From assembly GCA_030151365.1 (NCBI GenBank), contig JASLDW010000050.1, forward strand, positions 1 to 11,338: DNA of 11,338 nucleotides, read 5' to 3'. The notes beneath the pieces are model-generated. The model was not told the origin of the DNA. It was given only the letters and a program-made list of their open reading frames with translations, and did no database searches. Shown here one piece after another: positions 1 through 5,727 of this stretch. Within the stretch, counting starts at the first letter, position 1; every line of letters begins with the position of its first letter. This DNA is from Lysobacter sp. GTDB lineage: Bacteria > Pseudomonadota > Gammaproteobacteria > Xanthomonadales > Xanthomonadaceae. Both the position numbers and the translations under genes were made by a program.

Positions 1-384
1 GAGGGTGGGTTGTTATTGAGTTGTGTAGCCGGAGATATCTGGCGCGAAGTGTATTTGCGGACGCCCGATGGCGCAGCCCGCCTGCTGCAGATACCACACG
101 AAATGGATGGGCTCGAGTGTGTAGGCTTGGGAATCGCCAAGCACGCCTCCGGGCATTCATACCCTGTCGTGCAATACGCCGAATTGCCGATCGGCGCTTC
201 ATTCGGCGAATGGTTCCATCTTTACGGTATGGATGGGAAATTGCTGACGCGCAGCCATCCGATTTCGCTGGCGGAGCCTGACACGAGCGGCGAGGCTGTC
301 GAATCTCCGAACAATACCGACTACGAGCAACACTTGAATACGCTTGGGCTTACGCATCCGGAGGTGATGATCATCGACGACTGA
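1..384 (+). CDS. 3' part of a gene of unknown function (5' end outside window)
   Basis: The reading frame is open from base 1 to the TGA at 382-384. A TTG at 10 could start it, but no Shine-Dalgarno fits there and the frame continues upstream, so I treat it as a truncated gene with 127 visible residues. The visible part is soluble and acidic, mixing short beta-prone stretches (WREVYLRTPDG, EWFHLYGMDGKLLTRS) with an acidic tail ending in MIIDD. I recognise no family. It lies 61 bases upstream of the effector start on the same strand and may be cotranscribed. X-T4SS effector genes usually sit next to an immunity gene, so it is a positional candidate for that role. Known immunity proteins to wall hydrolases are periplasmic, often lipoproteins; whether this one has a signal peptide cannot be seen. 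The LLLSC near the window edge resembles a lipobox, but Glu-Gly-Gly just before it argues against a hydrophobic core. Confidence 0.6.
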   Translation, partial: EGGLLLSCVAGDIWREVYLRTPDGAARLLQIPHEMDGLECVGLGIAKHASGHSYPVVQYAELPIGASFGEWFHLYGMDGKLLTRSHPISLAEPDTSGEAVESPNNTDYEQHLNTLGLTHPEVMIIDD

Positions 385-433
385 GGTTTGCATGGAGAAA
401 GTCATCCCACGGAAGGACACTTTTTCATAGAAC

Positions 434-437
434 GGAG
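434..437 (+). promoter_or_regulatory. Ribosome binding site deciding the effector start
   Basis: GGAG lies 8 bases before ATG 446. The in-frame GTG at 437 overlaps this GGAG and so has no usable spacing, which makes ATG 446 the start. Confidence 0.65.
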
Positions 438-445
438 TGCACAGA

Positions 446-2359
446 ATGAAACAAGAAATTTATCAGGACATGATCCAGCCCAAGGGGGCTGCATACAGAA
501 GCGACCAGATCAAGCCGTGGAGCCATTACCGGGAACCAATCGATACGGCAAATGGACGGCTGGCTGGGAATTCCCGGGTTTGGGGGGATGCAAGCCCGGA
601 AGTGCAGTCGGCGGTTGTTGACAAGATCATCGAGTCTTGCGAACGCAAGGGGCTGAGTACCCGCGATACCGCTTATGTGCTGGCAATTGCCCGCGTTGAG
701 TCCGGCTTCAATCCCGATGCTTGCGCAGGAACGACTTCGGCAGCCGGTCTGGGGCAGTTCATTGACAAAACCGGAAAACACTACGGCGTCAACAACGCGA
801 ATCGCTGGGACGTGGACAAACAGGCCGATGCGCTTGTCATGCATTACCTCGACAACAAACGGCTTGCGGTCGCGCGTGGCCATGGTGATGAATACATCTA
901 CAAATACCACCATGATGGCCCGTCGAAAGATTATGGTGGATTAGGCATCTCCGAAAAGCGCGTGATGCCATATGCCAAGCAGTATGAGGGGTTCGTCAAA
1001 GCGCATTCGCATAAGCATGCGCAGGGGCATGATCAATTCGGCCAGGCGCCAGCACCATCGCGTATCCCCGATCGGGCTGGTTCGACCAAAGGGCAAAAAG
1101 CGATTCTGGACGAAGCCAAGGCCCAGTTTGATGGAGGCCATGGGCAGTACGAATACGGCCGCCCCGACATGCGGTTGAAGAATGACAGGAGTGGCGGACT
1201 CACCGATCCCAGTCGTGATGGGCGCGACTTGGATCATGACGGCAAGAAAGGCGTGGATTGTTCCTCGCTTGTCTGGAAATCCCTGAAAAATGCAGGATAT
1301 GACGTTCCCAAGGAGCCGTTCACGACCGCTGCATTGTTCTCGCGGGGTGAGGTCACCAGCTACGCCAAAAAGCATTTTGACGTGATTTCAGGTGCGGATG
1401 CTGCCAAGACGAATGGGAAACTGCAGGTCGGTGATCTGCTGATGTTCGAAGGCAAGCATGGTCGTCATGTCGCCATCTTCAGTGGTTACGACAAGAACGG
1501 CCACATCACTTTCTATGGATCGCAGGTCAGTACTGGCCCGGCCGCCGTTCAGAAAAACACCGGGCCGGGTGAATACTGGAATGGCAAGGACTTCCAGATT
1601 ATCGGGGCCCTGCGTGCCAAGCCGGAGTTTCAGGTGCGCGAGCCGCTCAATGGTGGTGCGCCTGCCAAGGCGGAGCCGGCACGGCCAAGTCATGGCTCGT
1701 CCGTGCATCATACGGACACCGCGCCCTCACCCGGCCAAGTGAAATCTGCTGGAGGTACGCGCGACACAAGCGATGTCGATTTGGTTGCCGCCCAGAAACA
1801 GCTCGCCGCCCTCGGCTACCGCGGCCTGAACGGTTACCAGCTCAAAGGCACTGGGGTCAACGGCGAAAACACCGTCCATGCCGTGAAGGAGTTCCAGTCT
1901 GCGCATGGCTTGAAGCCGGATGGAATTGCCGGCCCGAAGACGCTCGAAGCCTTGAGGCATGCCAAGGATCATCCATTGATCAACGAGGCCGGGCATCCAT
2001 CGCATGGAATGTACGAGCAAATCAAGGCGCAGACCGACAAGCTCGGGGGCGCCAAGGCGCTCGGCTTCGACAGTGGGAAGGAATACACGCAAGCGTTGGC
2101 GAACATGACCTGGCAGGCGCGTACTTCCGGCCTGACTCGCGTCGATCATGTGATCGAAACGGCCAACAAGCAGAACCTGGTGATGATCCAGGGTGGCCTG
2201 AGCGATCCGGCCCAGCAGCGCGAGGTGGCGAACAAGGCGCATGCGGCGCAGCAGCCGGTGACACAAAGCACGCAGCAACTACAGCAGGACGTACAGCAAT
2301 TGCAGCAACAGCATCACGTCCAGGGCCAGCAGCAACAGCAGATGAGCCAAGGTCGGTAA
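446..2359 (+). CDS. Putative X-T4SS antibacterial effector: peptidoglycan hydrolase with XVIPCD-like tail
   Basis: A 637-residue modular protein, numbered from ATG 446. Residues about 52-187 form a lysozyme-like/SLT domain, with probable catalytic Glu85 in ARVESGFNPDA followed by SAAGLGQF, the usual transglycosylase pattern. Residues about 216-391 look NlpC/P60-like, with nucleophile Cys272 in GVDCSSLVW, His341 in GRHVAIFSG and possibly His353 as third polar residue. Residues about 441-505 are a PG_binding_1-type repeat (AAQKQLAALGYRG ... FQSAHGLKPDGIAGPKTLEAL). Residues about 508-637 match the XVIPCD layout: HPLINEAGHPSHGMYEQI, then TRVDHVI, then the GGLSDP segment and a tail rich in Gln. 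In Xanthomonas this domain is bound by VirD4 and directs export into rival bacteria. There is no Sec signal, as expected for such cargo. The expected action is cleavage of both glycan and peptide in a rival's periplasm. A prophage or housekeeping wall hydrolase is the alternative; the tail argues against it. Confidence 0.85.
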   Translation: MKQEIYQDMIQPKGAAYRSDQIKPWSHYREPIDTANGRLAGNSRVWGDASPEVQSAVVDKIIESCERKGLSTRDTAYVLAIARVESGFNPDACAGTTSAAGLGQFIDKTGKHYGVNNANRWDVDKQADALVMHYLDNKRLAVARGHGDEYIYKYHHDGPSKDYGGLGISEKRVMPYAKQYEGFVKAHSHKHAQGHDQFGQAPAPSRIPDRAGSTKGQKAILDEAKAQFDGGHGQYEYGRPDMRLKNDRSGGLTDPSRDGRDLDHDGKKGVDCSSLVWKSLKNAGYDVPKEPFTTAALFSRGEVTSYAKKHFDVISGADAAKTNGKLQVGDLLMFEGKHGRHVAIFSGYDKNGHITFYGSQVSTGPAAVQKNTGPGEYWNGKDFQIIGALRAKPEFQVREPLNGGAPAKAEPARPSHGSSVHHTDTAPSPGQVKSAGGTRDTSDVDLVAAQKQLAALGYRGLNGYQLKGTGVNGENTVHAVKEFQSAHGLKPDGIAGPKTLEALRHAKDHPLINEAGHPSHGMYEQIKAQTDKLGGAKALGFDSGKEYTQALANMTWQARTSGLTRVDHVIETANKQNLVMIQGGLSDPAQQREVANKAHAAQQPVTQSTQQLQQDVQQLQQQHHVQGQQQQQMSQGR

Positions 2360-2368
2360 AGGTGCATT

Positions 2369-2399
2369 GAATCGGGAATCCGGATCGGATTCCCGATTC
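2369..2399 (+). terminator. Perfect 13-bp hairpin after the effector gene
   Basis: The arms GAATCGGGAATCC (2369-2381) and GGATTCCCGATTC (2387-2399) are exact reverse complements around a 5-base loop. The stem begins 9 bases after the effector stop. The following bases (TTGGAGG) hold only a short T run, so it may be a weak or attenuating terminator. It ends only 2 bases before the GGAGG of the next gene and could affect that gene's translation in a read-through transcript. Confidence 0.65.
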
Positions 2400-2412
2400 T
2401 TGGAGGGAAGAA

Positions 2413-2853
2413 ATGGAAATGACACAGACCCGGTTCCGCCTGTTCATCGTCCTGTACGGCATTTCCCTGATCGTCGGTCTCGCGGCCAGCTTCATGCCGG
2501 GGGGGTATTCCCATGCCTTGGCGGTCGCCTACAAAAGCGAGCCGGAGCCATTGGTTTACCGACAGGCCTGGCTGGCGTTCGTCATCATGGTTCCGTTGGC
2601 CATCGCGGGCATCGCCGGTTGCATCGGCATGTTTTTCTTCAAATCATGGGCACGCAGGATCTCGCTTGCCACGACGCTGGTCGCGCTGCTCCTGATTTTC
2701 TTCTTCGGTCCCACTTTGCTGAACGCCGTGGCGAATGCTTTCCTCGAGACCTCCAGCCTGCTCAGGGGCGCGATTCTCGCGCTTGCGTATTTTTCCCCGA
2801 TCAACGCCCGTTTTACCGGAAGCGCATCCCGGGCGAGCCCGCGCGGAGCCTGA
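2413..2853 (+). CDS. Small multi-pass inner-membrane protein, unknown function
   Basis: 146 residues. The start is supported by GGAGG at 2402-2406, 6 bases before the ATG. Hydrophobic segments lie at about residues 9-29, 53-76 and 84-107, with a shorter one at about 115-128 ending in AYFSPINARF, so three or four membrane passes are likely. A polar stretch (KSEPEPLVYRQ) separates the first two. The C-terminus is a short Ser/Arg/Ala-rich tail. I recognise no characterised family. It lies between an effector gene with a hairpin after it and rluF, 27 bases upstream of the latter, so it may be cotranscribed with rluF. A role protecting against the effector is possible from position alone, but immunity to periplasmic wall hydrolases is usually given by periplasmic proteins, so I do not favour it. 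Confidence 0.75.
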   Translation: MEMTQTRFRLFIVLYGISLIVGLAASFMPGGYSHALAVAYKSEPEPLVYRQAWLAFVIMVPLAIAGIAGCIGMFFFKSWARRISLATTLVALLLIFFFGPTLLNAVANAFLETSSLLRGAILALAYFSPINARFTGSASRASPRGA

Positions 2854-2862
2854 TCGCCGCCG

Positions 2863-2884
2863 GCATGGGACAATTGCCCCATGC
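2863..2884 (+). promoter_or_regulatory. Hairpin enclosing the rluF start codon
   Basis: GCATGGG (2863-2869) is the exact reverse complement of CCCATGC (2878-2884), which contains the rluF ATG (2881-2883). The 8-base loop includes CAATTG. No Shine-Dalgarno is evident upstream of this start. The structure could limit initiation; its regulatory role is inference. Confidence 0.35.
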
Positions 2885-3594
2885 GACTGAACAAGTACAT
2901 TTCCGAGACCGGCCTGTGTTCGCGCCGGGAAGCCGATCGGCTGATCGCGGCCGGCCGCGTGACCGTCAATGGCGAGCGTGGGCGCGTGGCGCAGGAACTG
3001 GTCGATGGCGACGAGGTCCGCGTGGATGGCGAGACGCTTGCGGTCCGCAGCGCGCCGACCGGCAAGCGCCGGCATGTCTACATCGTTCTGAACAAGCCGG
3101 TGGGGGTGACTTCCACCACCGAGCCTGGGGTGAAGGGCAATATCGTCGATTTCGTCGACCATGAGCAGCGGATTTTCCCGATCGGCCGGCTCGACAAGGA
3201 TTCGGAAGGGCTGATCCTGCTGACCAGCAATGGCGACATCGTCAACGAGATCCTGCGCGCGGAGAACAAGCTGGAAAAGGAATATCTGGTTGCGACCAAT
3301 CGCCAGGTCAGCGAGGAATTCCTGCGCGGCATGTCACGCGGCGTACCGGTGCACGGCCAGATGACCTTGCCGTGCAAGACCGGGAAGCTCGGCCCGTTCG
3401 GATTCCGCATCATCCTGGTGCAGGGACTGAACCGCCAGATCCGCCTGATGGCGGCACATTTCGGCTATCGCGTCAAGCAGCTGGTGCGCGTGCGCATCGG
3501 GCCGGTCAAGCTCGGTCATCTCAAACCGGGGCGCTGGCGCAACCTCACGGATGCCGAACTGCGCGGGCTGTTGCCGCGCAGGACCGAGTGGTGA
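2881..3594 (+). CDS. rluF: 23S rRNA pseudouridine synthase, RluF type
   Basis: 237 residues of the RsuA/RluB/RluE/RluF family. An S4 RNA-binding domain occupies about residues 1-50 (MRLNKYISETGLCSRREADRL). The catalytic domain starts at LNKPVGVTSTTE (70-81). GRLDKDSEGL follows, with Asp105 as the probable catalytic aspartate. The segments NIVDFVDHEQRIFPIGRLDKD, EKEYLV, FLRGMSRGVPV and ILVQGLNRQIR match E. coli RluF, as I recall it, better than RsuA or RluB. RluF makes pseudouridine in a 23S rRNA stem-loop near the peptidyl-transferase centre (U2604 in E. coli). The protein lacks the long basic C-terminal extension of the E. coli enzyme. It has NRQIRLM where the E. coli protein has NRQIRRM. 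It ends 6 bases before the convergent gene at 3601. Confidence 0.88.
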   Translation: MRLNKYISETGLCSRREADRLIAAGRVTVNGERGRVAQELVDGDEVRVDGETLAVRSAPTGKRRHVYIVLNKPVGVTSTTEPGVKGNIVDFVDHEQRIFPIGRLDKDSEGLILLTSNGDIVNEILRAENKLEKEYLVATNRQVSEEFLRGMSRGVPVHGQMTLPCKTGKLGPFGFRIILVQGLNRQIRLMAAHFGYRVKQLVRVRIGPVKLGHLKPGRWRNLTDAELRGLLPRRTEW

Positions 3595-3600
3595 TGCGGC

Positions 3601-3972
3601 TTACTTCGACTGCGACGTCGATTTTTCCTTCACGAAGGCATCGTATTGCGTCTGGGCGAATGCATTGCATGACGCGATCTGGGCATTCGAAGCCTGGATC
3701 ACTGCCTTCTTGCTGTCGGTTTTGGCGAGATTGAACTCGTTTGCCCATTTCGTCGCCTGCGCTTCGGTCACCTGGTTCTTTCCCATGGACCACGTCATCA
3801 GGTTCTGCAGCTTCTGGAAATCGGCGCGGTGGGCGGCGTTGTCCGGCACATCGGCCGCCATTTTGTACATGACGAAGCACTGGACGGCCTGCTTGCCGGC
3901 GGGCAGGGGCGGCGTGGCGGCCTGGGCGGAAAAGGCGAAAGCGGTCAGGGCAAGTGCGTACAGGGGTTTCAT
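3601..3972 (-). CDS. Small exported protein, unknown function
   Basis: 123 residues from the ATG at 3972. The N-terminus MKPLYALALTAFAFSAQA-A is a good Sec signal peptide with cleavage after AQA at about residue 18, which favours this start over an in-frame ATG at 4002. The mature part is mostly helical and polar, with two cysteines (Cys32 and Cys102) that could form one disulfide bond. The tail is Lys/Ser/Gln-rich (KEKSTSQSK). I recognise no family. It lies 76 bases downstream of the dioxygenase on the same strand, so it could be read through from the operon or have its own promoter in that gap. Its stop is 6 bases from the end of the convergent rluF. Confidence 0.75.
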   Translation of the reverse strand: MKPLYALALTAFAFSAQAATPPLPAGKQAVQCFVMYKMAADVPDNAAHRADFQKLQNLMTWSMGKNQVTEAQATKWANEFNLAKTDSKKAVIQASNAQIASCNAFAQTQYDAFVKEKSTSQSK

Positions 3973-4033
3973 GTGAAATCCGGAATCGATGCGTGTGGCC
4001 ATGATCCCGGCCACGCTGGAACGACGGATGAAC

Positions 4034-4047
4034 CGCGGCGGGCCGCG
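4034..4047 (-). terminator. Short GC hairpin just after the dioxygenase stop
   Basis: CGCGGC (4034-4039) and GCCGCG (4042-4047) are exact reverse complements directly downstream of the stop at 4049-4051 on the minus strand. There is no T run after it and the loop would be only 2-4 bases, so it is at best a weak terminator or an mRNA 3'-end structure. Confidence 0.25.
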
Positions 4048-4048
4048 A

Positions 4049-4600
4049 TCAGGTAATGTCGGCTTCCGAACGGGCGTCCAGTTCGTAGCGCGACGGGCGC
4101 GGGTTGATGGTCCCGCATTGGCTGCAGGTGCGCAGGGCATCGTCGCGATAGAAGCGTTCGAACACGCGGAAGAAATCGGTTTCGATGTCGACGAGGTGGA
4201 AGAACTCCTCGTACAGCTTGTGGTTGCAGCTCACGCAGAACCACATCAGGCCATCATCCTCGAACGACAGTCGACGACGTTCCATGACCAGTCCGATCGA
4301 GCCCGGCATGCGTTGCGGCGAGTGCGGGATTTCCGGCGGGAGATAGAAGGTTTCGCCGGCACGGATCGGGATGTCGCGCGGCTTGCCATCCTCCTGGATG
4401 CGCAAGACCATCTCGCCTTCCAGTTGGTAGAACCATTCCGGCCCCTTTTCCCAGTGGTAATCGGTGCGGGTATTGGGGCCGCCGACGATCATCACGATGA
4501 AGTCGCCATCGATGATGCATTTGTTGCCCACGGGCGGTTTCAGCAGGTGACGGTGCGCGTCGATCCATTTCTGGAGATTGATGGGGTCGGGCAGTGCCAT
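4049..4600 (-). CDS. nbaC: 3-hydroxyanthranilate 3,4-dioxygenase
   Basis: 183 residues from ATG 4600, preceded by GGAG 8 bases upstream; a longer start would run into the RidA-family gene. This cupin opens the ring of 3-hydroxyanthranilate with O2 to give 2-amino-3-carboxymuconate semialdehyde in the cytoplasm. The Fe(II) ligands are recognisable as His49, Glu55 and His93, with substrate-binding Arg45, Arg97 and Glu107. A second metal site of bacterial enzymes is present as Cys122/Cys125 (FCVSC) and Cys159/Cys162 (CSQC). Spacing and length agree with the Cupriavidus metallidurans enzyme as I know it. It is the last gene of the catabolic group, 20 bases after the RidA-family gene. Confidence 0.95.
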   Translation of the reverse strand: MALPDPINLQKWIDAHRHLLKPPVGNKCIIDGDFIVMIVGGPNTRTDYHWEKGPEWFYQLEGEMVLRIQEDGKPRDIPIRAGETFYLPPEIPHSPQRMPGSIGLVMERRRLSFEDDGLMWFCVSCNHKLYEEFFHLVDIETDFFRVFERFYRDDALRTCSQCGTINPRPSRYELDARSEADIT

Positions 4601-4620
4601 GGCTCGCGCTCCGCTAGGTG

Positions 4621-5055
4621 TCAGGTGCCGTCGCGCAGGATCGCCACGCACTTGAATTCGATGGCGATCGGCGCCGGCAGCGCGGTGATGCCGAGGGTGG
4701 TACGGCAGGGCGCCCGCGCGGGATCAGGGAAATGTTCGGCCCAGATGGCGTTGTAGGTCGTGAAATCCCGGGCCATGTCGGTGAGATAGACCGTGACGTC
4801 CACCACGTCGTCCCAGTCGGCGCCGCAATCGGCGAGGATCCGGCCGACGTTGGCGAAGACGGAATGTGTCTGTGCGGCGATGTCGTAGGAGACCAGCGAA
4901 CCGTCTTCTGCATGGACATTGCCGGGCGCGCGATCGGTTCGCGGGTCGCGGGGACCGACGCCGGACAGGTAGAGCCACTGGCCGACGCGACGCGCGTGCG
5001 GATAATGACCGACCGGTTTCGGGGCGTTGCCGCTGTGGATGCCTTGCGTGCTCAT
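4621..5055 (-). CDS. RidA-family protein, probable 2-aminomuconate deaminase
   Basis: 144 residues of the RidA/YjgF family. The family core is visible: LYLSGVGP, then NVGRILADCGADWDDVVDVTVYLTDM, then PCRTTLGITALPAPIAIEFKCVA. Arg118 and Glu133 correspond to the conserved active-site Arg and Glu of RidA. Generic RidA is about 128 residues and hydrolyses reactive enamines. This longer protein, between a carbonic anhydrase and 3-hydroxyanthranilate dioxygenase, fits 2-aminomuconate deaminase (called AmnD or NbaF elsewhere), which converts 2-aminomuconate to 4-oxalocrotonate and ammonia. Its ATG overlaps the stop of the carbonic anhydrase gene (ATGA, 5052-5055), implying coupled translation. The family is certain; the substrate is inferred from context. 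Confidence 0.88.
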   Translation of the reverse strand: MSTQGIHSGNAPKPVGHYPHARRVGQWLYLSGVGPRDPRTDRAPGNVHAEDGSLVSYDIAAQTHSVFANVGRILADCGADWDDVVDVTVYLTDMARDFTTYNAIWAEHFPDPARAPCRTTLGITALPAPIAIEFKCVAILRDGT

Positions 5056-5714
5056 CGTTCTTCCACGTCGGCGCGAATGCGCGCGAGTGCTTCGGGATAG
5101 TCGCGGGCGAGATCATCCTTGCCGGTGACGCTGATGCCGAGGTCGTGCACGCGGCCATCGCGCAAGGTGTACACCCAGCCATGCACCGTCAATTGCTGAT
5201 TGCGCGCCCAGGCGTCCTGGACGATGGTCGTCTCGCACACGTTGACTACTTGCTCGAGTACGTTGAGTTCGCACAAGCGATCGTGCTTCAACGTCTTGTC
5301 GTCGTGGCTGTCGAGGATGTCGGCGTGCATGTGTGCGACGTCCTTGACGTGGCGCACCCAATTGTCGGCGAGGCCGAGGCGCGTGCCATGCAATGCTGCA
5401 TGGACGCCGCCGCATCCGTAGTGGCCGACGACCAGGATGTGCTTGACCTTGAGCACGTCGACAGCGAACTGGATCACGGAAAGGCAATTGAGGTCGGTGT
5501 GGACGACGACGTTGGCGATGTTGCGATGGACGAAGACTTCGCCGGGGGCGACATCCACCACCTGGTTCGCGGGCACGCGTGAATCCGAGCAGCCGATCCA
5601 AAGGTATTCCGGCGCCTGCTGTTTCGAGAGGCGTTCGAAGAAGGTCGGGTCTTCGGCGTGGATGCGTTCGGACCAGGCGCGATTGCTGGCGAGGAGATGG
5701 TGGAGGCGGTTCAT
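5052..5714 (-). CDS. can: Beta-class carbonic anhydrase
   Basis: 220 residues from ATG 5714, the same length as E. coli Can. Interconverts CO2 and bicarbonate in the cytoplasm. Zinc ligands are Cys42, His98 and Cys101; Asp44 and Arg46 form the catalytic dyad (CSDSRVPAN and GHYGCGG). These positions equal those of E. coli Can. The start MNRLHHLLASNRAW is the family start; an in-frame extension to 5837 would overlap the preceding gene. No clear Shine-Dalgarno is seen, and the start lies 13 bases after the preceding stop, so translation may be coupled. Its stop overlaps the start of the RidA-family gene. Placement inside an aromatic-degradation cluster that includes CO2-releasing steps suggests a role in handling that CO2, which is inference. 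Confidence 0.94.
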   Translation of the reverse strand: MNRLHHLLASNRAWSERIHAEDPTFFERLSKQQAPEYLWIGCSDSRVPANQVVDVAPGEVFVHRNIANVVVHTDLNCLSVIQFAVDVLKVKHILVVGHYGCGGVHAALHGTRLGLADNWVRHVKDVAHMHADILDSHDDKTLKHDRLCELNVLEQVVNVCETTIVQDAWARNQQLTVHGWVYTLRDGRVHDLGISVTGKDDLARDYPEALARIRADVEER

Positions 5715-5727
5715 GGGATCGAATTCG

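Noticed and set aside
366..375. GATGATCATC palindrome at the end of the first gene
   Set aside because: It is short and falls within coding sequence for MIID; no sign of function.
437..445. GTG start for the effector, giving three extra residues
   Set aside because: The GTG overlaps the GGAG that is well placed for ATG 446.
2367..3164. + strand open frame spanning the membrane protein and rluF
   Set aside because: Its composition is Arg/Gly/Pro-rich without motifs, and it overlaps two better genes in other frames.
3989..4756. + strand open frame of 255 codons
   Set aside because: It is antisense to the clearly identified dioxygenase and has no ribosome binding site or known motif.
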